64,000 bases of DNA from Skeletonema tropicum (taxonomy: Eukaryota > Bacillariophyta > Thalassiosirophyceae > Thalassiosirales > Thalassiosiraceae), in the NCBI GenBank assembly GCA_037178625.1, contig CM074141.1, positions 620,001 to 684,000 of the forward strand, in the 5' to 3' direction. This document shows positions 25,011 through 34,560 of the stretch, piece by piece (position 1 is the stretch's first letter; each line of letters starts with the position of its first letter). The notes beneath the pieces were generated by a model. It saw only the letters and a list, made by a program, of their open reading frames with translations. It did not search any database and was not told the DNA's origin. The translations under genes and the position numbers were made by a program.

Positions 25011-25622
25011 ATGAGTTCTGTAACTGGTGTTGTGACGAAAGAGAGGAGGCAATTCGTTGATAATTCGGAGAAAATTTCTCTTCCTGTTCCGTTCTTGCGG
25101 ACCCTGTTCGAGCATGGGCATGAGGTTTTATGGATCAATTACGGGCAAGACGGATTTTTGAATGCTGTATCGAATCATTTGGCGTTGTACGGTTCGTACA
25201 TGTCAATAGAAGAGTTGAAGGGATTATTAATTAATTATGAGAAGGAGAATGCTGTGGATTTGGAACGTTCTTCATTATTTAGGGTTGGGAAACATGGTGG
25301 CACAATGAGTTTTATTGAATATGTGGAGAAGCTGGAGAATAACGAAAGGATTGCAGAGGAGTTAGACTTTGATTGCATGTCTAAGATTTTGGGCGCAGAA
25401 ATTTCAGTATTTTTTCCAGATTTTGAAAATGATGCGGAGCTGCTGAGATTGAAAAAATACAATTCTCAAGGAGCTGAGGAGAGGCTTCTTCGTATTGCTG
25501 TTGTGCATGACAATACCAAGTTTCCTGTTCGCACTTATGCGACAGTGCCTGTGTTGAAAGAGTGTTTGTCACACAACCCATACCTTAGTTGCAATGCAGG
25601 GGAGGAGAAAGCGGGGGGTTGA
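25011..25622 (+). CDS. OTU-like protein without the usual catalytic cysteine
   Basis: The frame starts at the ATG at 25011 and ends at 25622 (203 aa). The order of motifs resembles an OTU cysteine-protease fold: GQDGFLNAVSNHLALYG aligns with the DGNCLFRAxxxxLYG box. It is followed by a helix (SIEELKGLLINYEKEN), FIEYVEKLENN, an ELDFDCMSKILGAEISVFFPD segment typical of the OTU core, and a C-terminal His region (SHNPYLS). The Asn-Cys pair of the first box is missing, so deubiquitinase activity is doubtful; the usual HY pair is not clear either. OTU domains occur both in host deubiquitinases and in some retroelements. Family call by eye only. Confidence 0.42.
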   Translation: MSSVTGVVTKERRQFVDNSEKISLPVPFLRTLFEHGHEVLWINYGQDGFLNAVSNHLALYGSYMSIEELKGLLINYEKENAVDLERSSLFRVGKHGGTMSFIEYVEKLENNERIAEELDFDCMSKILGAEISVFFPDFENDAELLRLKKYNSQGAEERLLRIAVVHDNTKFPVRTYATVPVLKECLSHNPYLSCNAGEEKAGG

Positions 25623-25797
25623 GATGTCAGTAATGTTGTTGTTCGTAGGGGGGGATCGTGTTACGAAGCTAGCAGATAAGAGGCGAATAAAGAGATTTTC
25701 TTTGCTGTTTAGATTGCATTAATTACATAACATGTGCCCACCATGGTCGGGGATTGATCAAATCTTGAAGAGTAGGTCCATTTGCCTCTTCCGTGTG

Positions 25798-26075
25798 TCC
25801 CCCCCTGAACAATCAAATCTAAGCCAATCAAAGAAAGAGTCAATCGAAAATTCTAAACACGGGGGGCAAGGGGGGGTGTCCCCCCTGAACAATCAAATCT
25901 AAGCCAATCAAAGAAAGAGTCAATCGAAAATTCTAAACACGGGGGGGGCAAGGGGGGGTGTCCCCCCCTGAACATTCAAATCTAAGGCAATCAAAGAAAG
26001 AGTCAATCGAAAACTCTAAAAACGGGGGGGGGCAAGGGGTCAAATCAAGCCAATCAAAGAAAGAGTCGATCGAAA
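25798..26075 (+). repeat. Minisatellite, about 82-bp unit, 3.5 copies
   Basis: Units begin near 25798, 25879 and 25961, with a partial copy from about 26041. Each has a C6-7 run, the phrase aatcaaagaaagagtc, and a G-run (6-9 Gs) followed by caagggg. The G/C runs vary in length between copies, as expected for slippage. Confidence 0.9.
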
Positions 26076-26113
26076 ATGCCCGTGAAGGCCAAAGGACATG
26101 CCAAAGGGCCCGG

Positions 26114-26197
26114 ACAGAACGACAGAACGACAGAACGACAGAACGACCGACCGACCGACAGAACGACCGACCGACCGACCGACCGACAGAACGACAG
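26114..26197 (+). repeat. Microsatellite of CAGAACGA and CCGA units
   Basis: Runs of cagaacga and (ccga)n alternate and end exactly at the junction with the right part of the 3' LTR. Confidence 0.92.
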
Positions 26198-26239
26198 CAA
26201 TAGCATCGATTGGAAGTAGGGAGATCGAGGATACTAACA
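26198..26239 (+). repeat. 3' LTR, right part (42 bp)
   Basis: Matches 23357-23398 and ends ...ctaaca, followed at once by the AGCCG target duplication. Confidence 0.92.
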
Positions 26240-26244
26240 AGCCG

Positions 26245-27970
26245 TTCGCTAAGCAAACTTCTCTGCCTGTAGAATGTATCATCATTATTGAACCATCACA
26301 TACGTTTGAAGTGGAGATCATAAAGACGATAGTGACGATGATGGAGAAATGGAGGAAGAGTAGGTCGGTAAGCATGACGAAGCCATCAATGCGACCTTCA
26401 CTGCTGGCAACTCTACTACTTCTGTTGATGCATCCCTTGATGAACTCAAGCTGACCTTGGATGTGAGCGAGCGAACACTTCAACTTCAACTACTTAAAGT
26501 GCAAGATGTAACCTATCCCAGTAGACAATATCTATTTTACTTTCGCCGAAGGATTATTGACGACAGAGATCTTTTCAATTGTTTCTATTACTGAAAAAAA
26601 ACACTTGAATGGCACTTCTTCAAATGTTCAAGAGAGACCTCTCCCAAATAGTTGAAGTGCTTTGATGTTCGCAGATACTCCGTTTGATGGACCCTGATAA
26701 TATTATATCCCTACCTACCCCTATGTGAGGTTTTTACCCGCATTTAGAATCTAAGTGAGGTTTAAACCTCACTTAGCGCTGTGCCAATAATGGATGCCAT
26801 AGACGCCACCAACCGTCTAACCCCTGCATCAGGATCATCAACTGGACCAATATGATCAATGTTGACCGTTGGTTTGGGCCGCGGTAGTGTGTGTGGGGTT
26901 GTGGTGTAGCCTCATCACACGGCACCGGCCATCATCTTTTTCAGCCGTCGCCAAGCAGTTGTGGTGATGGTTACGTCAACTATAAACGTCCGTCTCGTCT
27001 CCCCTTCATCACGCGATGATACTTCATATATATGGGGATGTTTCGGTGCCAGTATTCCTTCGGTTTGGGCTTGTATTCATGCTTAATTCGATAATCGCCG
27101 CTCGGTATTATTTTCCGCCCACAATAATAATCGTCGATCATCGACAAATGAAATGATTTAGATGGCCAGCACACGATAGTGAAGGCAGCCAAATTGAACA
27201 ATAAAGTATTATGGATGCTCTGGGCTTGTGGAATGGACACAACTATTGCTGTTATGATGAGTCAACAAGTCGTCTTCAGAAGGGCAACTCAAAAAAGCGC
27301 GTATTATTTCTGCAAACACGGAGAAGATTAGTGTTATTTCATGTTTAAATATTGGATTGTGGCGAAAATAGTGCGAACTGAGGGGGATTGGGAAGTGCTG
27401 TGTGGGAAGTAGCCGTTCATCATGGACAGTGGAGTGAATGCTGAAGGATATCTACTTGTGGGGGATAAATGTGAAAATTATTCACTACGCTGAAACAACG
27501 CCCATTTAATTATAAAATGTCATGATCGTCAATCGAATTATCCACAATAGTATTAAGTACAATAAGGCACTGTGAAATGTATACAATTCATTGTCCAGAG
27601 CACCTAATTGCATATAATGCAAAGATTTATCTTCATTCCAGCATGTTTCTACTCTAAAGTAGAGGTATTATCAACGCCATCGAGGGCAAAGTATCAGTTG
27701 AAATTATAGTAATAGCAAGCCCATGATACCTGCTGACGTTGATGATCATTGGTTCTGGATATAGAAGCATTCTGCGTAGTGCGTAGGCTCCAATTGCAGT
27801 GGACAACATGGTCTACCATGGTCAAGATCTGCTGGTGGTATCTATTCTACGAGTAAGTTAGCTAGTATTATGTACTTACTTAAGTCTTTCTAAGTTCTAA
27901 GTGCGGGTTTTTCCCTCCCGCCATTTCTTCTAACGATAAAAATACGCACAAAAAACCGTAGGGATATAGG
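26245..27970. other. Intergenic, no supported gene
   Basis: Short frames on both strands (for example 26980-27240 minus) show no recognisable domain. The clearest structure is a perfect palindrome at 26751-26776. Confidence 0.55.
26751..26776. repeat. 26-bp perfect palindrome
   Basis: ctaagtgaggttt followed directly by its exact reverse complement, with no loop. A related half (tgtgaggttttta) lies 25 bases upstream. It could be the centre of a small foldback element or a protein-binding site. Confidence 0.85.
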
Positions 27971-27971
27971 G

Positions 27972-28101
27972 TACTTTACGGTCCGTCCATCGCCACAAAT
28001 ATTCCCCTTAGATCGATGTGTAGTGTGGTGGAAAGACAGGCATCTCAATGAAAAAAGCAACCGCCATCACCACCGCACGCACAGTCAACTGTGCGTCGAC
28101 C
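27972..28101 (-). repeat. Inverted copy of a dispersed repeat (partner 33869-34016)
   Basis: The stretch from tactttacggtccgtccat through atcgatgtgtagtgtg is exactly repeated, reverse-complemented, up to 34016. Similarity continues with small gaps through the gtgcgtcgacc end. The partner copy was the target of the 31808-33860 LTR element. Confidence 0.85.
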
Positions 28102-30868
28102 ATGTCGCGACGCCACACAACATAATTGCTGCTTTCATCAAACAGCAACCAGCATGAAGCAAGGTCAACACCTCCTCTATTCATCACAAACACAATCAAC
28201 ATATGCCGCCCGTAGCGTAGGAAAATTCGGGTAAATAACAATGTTATGTGTCTATTTCATTTACCATCCAAAAAAGTCGTTACTCATCGAAGCCGGAAAC
28301 AATGGAGGGAGTTCGTTTTCCGGATTTTTACACGCCCTGAAATCTGCGTAGCAGAATCGGAGGGGAGCGGGGAGCCCGATCAAACTAAACTCGCCTTGGC
28401 CCCCTCATTTTGCTAGCACTTTTCAAAACGGCTCACTTTGAACACAATAACCATGGCGATGGTGGCGGCGATGGTATGGAGCGGAATGGGGGTCGGCACC
28501 ACCATAAACCGGCGGCGGACAACTCAGGGGACCCATATGGCCCTATGGTGTGAAGGAATTTTGTCTCCAAGTTCTCAGACCTTATTTCTTGGTTTCCTCC
28601 TACAAAAGTGACCGTTATTTACATAAAAAGCGACAACTACATAGGCCCCCTACGCAACAATGACCTTTGGGACCTGAATACTGTCTATTACTCGACAACC
28701 TGGCACTATTTATGATATATGGCGACATTGGATGATGCGGCTACTGATCAATTCGTCTAGAACCGTCGGCATGGCCCACCTACGCGGACACCATGATTAC
28801 ATCACAAAATAGGCACTTTAGGTGGGAAGGATGAAGTGGGTATGTCAGCACTGAAATGGTGATAGGTTACATCAAAACAATAGACATGCTCTACAGAAGC
28901 GTTGCGGTTGGAGCTTTTGTCTTGGCAGGCCAAATATAGAGAGATTGTTGCACATGATGTGGTAGGTTCTGGAATGAAGTAACAATTTATTGAGGAAGCG
29001 AATGCGTTGTCTTGCAACCAGGAAGATAGGTACAGAACACGACAAACCGATATTATTCGATTGCACGAGGGAAGGTGACAATATGGTCCATCCAGAGTTG
29101 CCTTTATTCACGGCCATTGGCTGGCTAGATGCAGAGAAACAAACACAGCACAAATAATGAAGAGGGGAACGGACGCATTACAACAATACACTTGGGATTG
29201 GTTACAGCACAGTGATATTTGATAGCCCATCATGTAGGTAGTGATGAGATGGCATCATGACCGGGGAAGGCTAAGAGGCGGCATTCTGTTCTGGGCGAAG
29301 CATCTACGCTTGAGCCATCTTCTATTAGGAATAAGCAGAACTAGAAGGACAAACAAACAAACAATAAAAGGCAACCGCCGGTGAAGTCATCAATCTGAAA
29401 CTGAGGCGGACAAATGACACTTGAGAAGTATTGTACTGAAGGGTGTGGCAACAATATCATCTATGGAGGTTTGTCAGCTGAGTAGAAGAAAAGATAGTCT
29501 ATTTGAATTTGACGCAGCCAGAGTGCAAGATGTATCTTCCTACTGACTTATGCAACAATCTACACAATAACAAGAAATAGAAAACATCGTTTATATGTAA
29601 TAATCCAATCATTAGTGATAACATTTTCATAATAGTCATGACCTCTACACAAGCACTACGCACATATCTTGTCTTCTCAAGAGATTATAACATGTTGATA
29701 TGTGAGATTAAGATGTACAGGCTGAAGCAGATAAAGATCACAGCGGCTTTGATCTTGCGTTATCACATAGAAACTGGACCATAAAAAATGTTGTTTGGAC
29801 AGGAGAAAGCGATGGTATTTGCATAGGTGAATACTTACCTCCAATTCATGTTTCATGCCCTGTTCATAAAGAAAAAATTATTACACCCTCAAGACATGGC
29901 GCCTATTAGCAATTCCGAGGCAGATACCATGGCATTATGACCACCCATATCGACAACCAATGTCAATATAATGAAGTGAGTGCCATGGGGTCCTTGTGAA
30001 TCGTTTATTGTGTTTCGTCGTCGACGGTATTTGCCACCTCCACCAAAATAGACCAAAAATCGATGCCTTACATAAAGCAGTGATACGTCTGTAGGTTCTC
30101 AAATTCGTAACCTCTCGAATACATCAGCGTTTTCTAGGTGAAAAACTGATTTAGATCAAGGCTTGATGATGTGTTAGAATCCTATTTGATTGTGCTATGC
30201 TTGGCGGCTCAACATGATGGTCGTGTTGGTTGCCGATTTGTGAGATGTGCTGTGAAAAAAAATGGGCGTGTAAAAATACGGAAACGAACTCCCTCCATCC
30301 CGCACACACAGGAACCTCTTCTCTAGACGGTGGCATTTCGGTTGTTTATCAGCGCTCTGGCTGCAAAGGTCGCTATTATTGGTTAGCATCTCAGATATCA
30401 CGATCCAAACTGCAACACCGCACCCTTCCAAACCCATCTCGCCGCAACTTCCAGCCATCACAACCATGCTATGCAGCCGCTATAATTCCTTCTTCACCAG
30501 CCTCCCCCCCCAACAATTTTACAGCAATCACGCCTTCGATGATGTCGGTCCATCCTATTGTACGAAGTTTGAGCAACAATCCGGGGGAAAAGGTAATATA
30601 AAAAAAACTGATACATTTTTTCTTTATTTTCCACATCAACTCACACCACTGTCATTTATTGCTCTTTCTCACCATACTTTCATTTCTTCTAATAGCTATT
30701 TATCATAATCTTATGAACCTATCACCAACGTTGCTGATGCAGAGCGATTTGCTGGAAATCTGGAGCAATCACTTGCCTTAGCTGCACCATCAAGACTGGT
30801 CATAGGCACACATTGAAGAACAATGATTCCCTTCCAATCCTTTTCCGTGAGAAGATGCAATTCACTGT
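28102..30868. other. Intergenic, no supported gene
   Basis: No frame here has convincing domains. The main structure is an inverted pair of ~36-bp repeats (28302-28337 and 30264-30298). Confidence 0.5.
28302..28337 (+). repeat. 36-bp inverted repeat, left arm (right arm 30264-30298)
   Basis: atggagggagttcgtttt... recurs reverse-complemented at 30264-30298 with about two differences. The arms are 1.9 kb apart. They could be terminal repeats of a decayed DNA element or two independent repeat copies; no target duplication was identified. Confidence 0.6.
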
Positions 30869-31275
30869 CTGTAAATGGCGTCAGTAAAAGGGGGTGCGTA
30901 ACCACACGTCCAGACGACTTAAACTGGACTTGTGGTGAGCAGTCACAAAGAGGTATGTAAAGTTAGACAACCTCAACACTCCTTCTCGAAGCATGAACCG
31001 CCGTCAAGCTGTCGTACTTCGCTCCTTCTAACTGCCATATCACTTGCTCCATATTACGGACCCTGAATTTTACTTCGTCGAGATAACATGCCTACCTCAC
31101 AACATCAATGCTTCTGGCGAGGCTCGAACTGGGGCCAGAGCGAAGCGTATTTGGGCTCATAACCTGTAAATGGCGTCAGTAAAAGGGGGTGCGTAACCAC
31201 ACGCCCAGACGACTTAAACTGGACTTGTGGTGAGCAGTCACAAAGAGGTATGTAAAGTTAGACAACCTCAACACT
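30869..31275 (+). repeat. Direct repeat of about 110 bp (30869-30980 and 31166-31275)
   Basis: The two copies begin ctgtaaatggcgtcag and end ctcaacact and differ by a few bases. The second copy overlaps the 3' end of the minus-strand ORF at 31258-31557, so part of that ORF's tail has been duplicated downstream of it. Confidence 0.88.
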
Positions 31276-31557
31276 GTCCAACAAATCTTGATGAATTTCA
31301 GCAGGTGTCTTCTTGGATGGTGCACTTTTGTTTTCACTACTATTGTTGTTGACTGGAGGAAAAGATGGCCGGGGAGGCGGGGGAGGCACTGTCCTATTAG
31401 AGCGGCGTGTGGGAGAAGACATCTCATCAAATGCAGTACTTAACATTGCAACCTCTTCATCTTCCTTATGATGAATCCAATCGTCACTGCTGTCACCATC
31501 ATCATCATTCCCAAGTATCACTGCCATGTCATCCTTGGGCGTCTTGGGGGAATCCAT
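31258..31557 (-). CDS. Hypothetical acidic/proline-rich ORF (99 aa), possibly one exon
   Basis: It starts at the ATG at 31557 (MDSPKTPKDD) and ends at the TAA at 31258-31260. The N-terminal half is acidic (GNDDDGDSSDD, HHKEDEEV), the middle has SSPTRRSNRTVPPPPPRPSF, and the end is Lys/Ser-rich. Such composition suggests a disordered protein or a linker exon. The proline run could bind SH3, WW or EVH1 domains (inference). No family recognised. Confidence 0.35.
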   Translation of the reverse strand: MDSPKTPKDDMAVILGNDDDGDSSDDWIHHKEDEEVAMLSTAFDEMSSPTRRSNRTVPPPPPRPSFPPVNNNSSENKSAPSKKTPAEIHQDLLDSVEVV

Positions 31558-31807
31558 AATATGACAGACAAGATACAATTCGTAGGAAGTAAAAGTGTTG
31601 GTGTTGACTAACCCCTGTACATAAAATGAGTAATAAATCTTGTACTTAGTTACATTCAAAATACGATAATATGAAAAAATGTAACCAGTAATAGCTCACC
31701 TAAATTGATTGTTATGGGAACTGCGGTGCGGAGTTATTTGGGACATCGACGCACCATGGTCGACGCACCAGTTGCTTTGTTGAACGGTGCCTACCTACGG
31801 TGGTGGC

Positions 31808-32037
31808 TGCTATGCCCAGTACGACAGGTACGGTCATTGCCTAAGAGATTCCTAAGATTCTCTGAGTAGATGGTTTGGCGATCTGCGAACCAGAGAGGAT
31901 TCTCGATAATAAGAAAGATTAGCTGTTGGCGATCATGAGAAGCCAACTTGTAGTGATAACATCTCATAACTTCATTGAACCAACACTTTCAACGAACTCC
32001 GTGTTTATTACAGTCATTCACCGACAGTGGTTGAACA
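31808..32037 (+). repeat. 5' LTR of the compact element (230 bp)
   Basis: Starts TGCTATGCCC and ends GGTTGAACA. It is followed by the 12-base palindrome ctatttaaatag rather than an obvious tRNA primer site, so priming may differ from the standard. Confidence 0.93.
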
Positions 32038-32078
32038 CTATTTAAATAGCCTACAAACCCACTAATTATCTCCGCAAA

Positions 32079-32327
32079 ATGAGCCACGTTCTTATGCAGA
32101 AGCCGTGCATTGATATGAATTCGGATCAGGCGAAGCTTGAGAAGATGCCGAAGATTTCGGTACAGAAAACAACCCGCTTCAACGGCGGTAGCTTCAACGG
32201 TGACAAGGTAACCAATGAAGTGTATCAGAACGATGGTACAAGTGTTGAGGTCCTACTCACTCGCACCATTCCTGAGCTCTACAAGAGTACTTACAGCGGT
32301 TCCCAGATAGGTACCGTTACAAGATGA
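32079..32327 (+). pseudogene. Gag-like N-terminal remnant of the compact element
   Basis: An ORF of 82 residues begins 41 bases after the 5' LTR, the position expected for gag. It ends by running into the integrase frame near 32300, four bases past the integrase ATG. No zinc knuckle or capsid motif is visible, so gag identity is inferred from position. The abrupt switch to integrase sequence marks the site where protease, reverse transcriptase and RNase H were lost. Confidence 0.5.
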
Positions 32328-33397
32328 TCGAAGGACATCCAATTTTGGTACACACCAAACCAGGTGATAACCCTGACACGCAATGGAAGATTGCATTGCC
32401 ACTCAATATGATACCGCAGACAATTGCGTTTTATCACGCTATACTTGGACATCCAGGTAACAAGCGATTAAGAGAATCACTACAAGCTAGATACTATCAT
32501 CCGCAGCTGCGAAGCTTCTGCGAACGTCATCATTGCGATGTATGCCAAAGAGAGAAACTCGATGGACCTGGATATGGCCATCTACCTGAACGAGAAATGC
32601 ATGAAGCACCTTGGACCGAAGTCGCTGTGGATTGCATTGGACCTTGGAAGATTGAAGTCAATGGCCAAGAATGCGAGCTCAATGCTCTTACATGCATAGA
32701 TACATGCACTAATCTAGTCGAGCTCGTCAGACTGGACAATAAGACAGCAGAACATTGCCGCGACAAGTTCTCACAATCATGGTTAGCAAGATATCCATTA
32801 CCAACACGATGTGTACATGACAACGGAAAAGAATTCGTAGGTTATGAATTCCAACGCCGCCTTGAAGTCCTAGGAATCAAGGACGTAGCTACTACCAGCA
32901 GGAATCCTCAATCAAATGCAATATGCGAACGCATGCATCAAACAGTAGGAAATATTCTACGCACTACATTGAAGTCAAATCCACCACAGAATTTGCAACA
33001 AGCAAATGACATCCTCGACGAGGCTTTGTCTACAGTTATGCACGCTCTTAGATCAAACGTCGGTACTGCCATTGGAAGTGCTCCTGGAGCCTTAGTGTTT
33101 GGACGTGACATGTTCATTAACCTTCCACTCGTTGCAGATTGGCATACGATAACGAATCGACGTGAGCTCATCGTCAATGAATCGCTACGACGACATAACG
33201 CCAAACGACGACGATATGACTACGTAGTCGGGCAACGTGTGCTGAAGAAAAGACACAAGCCAGCCAAGTTAGGTGACAGGACAGAAGGTCCCTACAATAT
33301 AACACAAGTACATACAAATGGAACAGTCACTGTACTTCTTCGTCCAGGGATTACTGAGCGAATCAATATACGACGGGTGATTCCCTATCGTGAGTAA
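32324..33397 (+). CDS. Ty3/gypsy-type integrase (357 aa)
   Basis: The frame contains an HHCC zinc-binding N-terminal domain (FYHAILGHPG ... CERHHCDVC). An rve core follows with the three catalytic acids in VAVDCIGPW, CVHDNGKEFVG and NPQSNAICERMHQ. The C-terminal part includes GQRVLKKRHKPAKLGDRTEGP, a chromatin- or DNA-binding tail common in gypsy integrases. It joins linear element DNA to the chromosome. The frame is open upstream of the ATG, so in the parent element it was part of a polyprotein. No stop or frameshift interrupts it. Whether it is translated in this short element is uncertain. Confidence 0.93.
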   Translation: MIEGHPILVHTKPGDNPDTQWKIALPLNMIPQTIAFYHAILGHPGNKRLRESLQARYYHPQLRSFCERHHCDVCQREKLDGPGYGHLPEREMHEAPWTEVAVDCIGPWKIEVNGQECELNALTCIDTCTNLVELVRLDNKTAEHCRDKFSQSWLARYPLPTRCVHDNGKEFVGYEFQRRLEVLGIKDVATTSRNPQSNAICERMHQTVGNILRTTLKSNPPQNLQQANDILDEALSTVMHALRSNVGTAIGSAPGALVFGRDMFINLPLVADWHTITNRRELIVNESLRRHNAKRRRYDYVVGQRVLKKRHKPAKLGDRTEGPYNITQVHTNGTVTVLLRPGITERINIRRVIPYRE

Positions 33398-33630
33398 TAC
33401 CGTCTCCCCCGACAATGCGAGTGTAGTTGAAGCAGCTCGAGCTAGGTTTTCGTTGCTTTCCTAGCAGAAGGTTTAAATTCCTTCGAAGGTTGAAACTCCT
33501 TCATTCACACAACAACCAATGTCTATGTTAAGTGCGCGCACGCTGGGTTAAGAACAACTAATTCAGTGACTTGATCGATCAGAGGTTAACTAGCAGGGTC
33601 GATTGTGGGATCGATCCTGGTGGGGAAGAG

Positions 33631-33860
33631 TGCTATGCCCAGTACGACAGGTACGGTCATTGCCTAAGAGATTCCTAAGATTCTCTGAGTAGATGGTTTG
33701 GCGATCTGCGAACCAGAGAGGATTCTCGATAATAAGAAAGATTAGCTGTTGGCGATCATGAGAAGCCAACTTGTAGTGATAACATCTCATAACTTCATTG
33801 AACCAACACTTTCAACGAACTCCGTGTTTATTACAGTCATTCACCGACAGTGGTTGAACA
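33631..33860 (+). repeat. 3' LTR of the compact element (230 bp)
   Basis: Appears identical to 31808-32037, which indicates recent insertion. It is followed directly by the GTGGC target duplication. Confidence 0.93.
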
Positions 33861-33868
33861 GTGGCGGT

Positions 33869-34016
33869 GGTCGACGCACCTGCAGTTGCTTTCGAACGGT
33901 GCCTGCGGTGGTGGCGGTTGCTTTTTTCATTGAGATGGCTGTCTATGCAAGAAACAGGTACACACTACACATCGATCTAAGGGGAATATTTGTGGCGATG
34001 GACGGACCGTAAAGTA
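33869..34016 (+). repeat. Dispersed repeat, right arm (partner 27972-28101)
   Basis: Reverse complement of the 27972-28101 copy. The phrase tcgacgcacc...gttgcttt...gaacggtgcct occurs on both sides of the LTR element (near 31760 and 33870), so the element landed in a locally duplicated part of this repeat. Confidence 0.8.
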
Positions 34017-34560
34017 CTATATTATCTATCAGGGTCGCTGTCCCATATGCTACCGCCCAAAAAAAATGCGTTCGCATTTAGGTCCCGAGTTGGAACTCGT
34101 GAATCCACCATTTTTACTAGCGAACCTCACACAAAACTCCCCACAAAACTATATACACACTCCCAACAACCATGTCAACAAACCTACTCCACAGCCTGAT
34201 AAAGAGTCGTGGTAGGATTATAACACCATCAACGAGCCATTATATGACAGCCCATATTATTAGCTTTCTGTAGAGCCACTGGTCAGCATTTCAACTACTA
34301 TATTCGCCATGCAGTAGTTGCGCAACATTGGACATGTGGCGTCAGGAACTTCAACAACTAAGTAGTTTGTTCTGAACTCAAATTTGAGTCGTCCGATGAA
34401 GTTAATGATGGGTTTGGATAAATTTGCGTAAGTCAATTCGAGGTCCTCGTCAAAAATGGAACCAGGACTGATTAGAGAACATCAGAGTGTGACAATGCCT
34501 AGAGCCACATGAATGGCTATTGACTATTGAAAGAAATTGATTCTTAGACAAATTGTGAGC
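34017..34560. other. Intergenic, nothing recognised
   Basis: A+T-rich sequence with no supported ORF or repeat. Confidence 0.5.

Larger units (their letters stand above)
24703..26197 (+). mobile_element. 1.5-kb insertion nested in the 3' LTR
   Basis: The segment separates the two LTR parts and contains an OTU-like ORF, an 82-bp minisatellite and a microsatellite. No target duplication is visible at its ends and one LTR base (T) is missing, so this is not a simple transposon insertion with a standard duplication. It may be an insertion followed by end erosion, or a repair-filled break. No terminal inverted repeats are seen. Confidence 0.65.
23273..26244 (+). mobile_element. Non-autonomous LTR retrotransposon with target duplication, 3' LTR split by an insertion
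   Basis: The element proper is 23278-26239. It is flanked by the 5-bp duplication AGCCG (23273-23277 and 26240-26244). The LTR is 121 bp, begins TGTTAG and ends AACA. A primer-site-like ggttatagagc follows the 5' LTR, and seven G residues precede the 3' LTR. The 3' LTR is cut after 78 bp and resumes 1495 bp later. No reverse transcriptase, integrase or protease is visible, so movement would need enzymes supplied by another element. Without the nested insertion the element would be about 1.47 kb. Confidence 0.88.
31803..33865 (+). mobile_element. Compact LTR retrotransposon with identical LTRs and integrase only
   Basis: The element proper is 31808-33860 (2053 bp). The two 230-bp LTRs (31808-32037 and 33631-33860) appear identical base for base. 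They are bounded by TG...CA, and the target duplication GTGGC flanks the element (31803-31807 and 33861-33865). A purine tract (ggggaagag, 33622-33630) precedes the 3' LTR. The interior is only 1593 bp and encodes a short gag-like start and a full-looking integrase, with no protease, reverse transcriptase or RNase H. It is therefore a deletion derivative that moved recently with enzymes from elsewhere. Confidence 0.93.

Noticed and set aside
24703..26197. Helitron as the nested insertion (no target duplication, CTAG at the left end)
   Set aside because: The right end lacks the expected partner bases, the host T is missing and no terminal hairpin is present.
31110..31180. tRNA-Met-like stretch (gggctcataacc with an upstream gctc...gagc arm; the reverse strand shows a T-loop-like gttcgagcc)
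   Set aside because: The anticodon and T stems pair poorly and the 110-bp direct repeat begins right after the anticodon-like part, so no full cloverleaf can be drawn. At most a tRNA-derived fragment.
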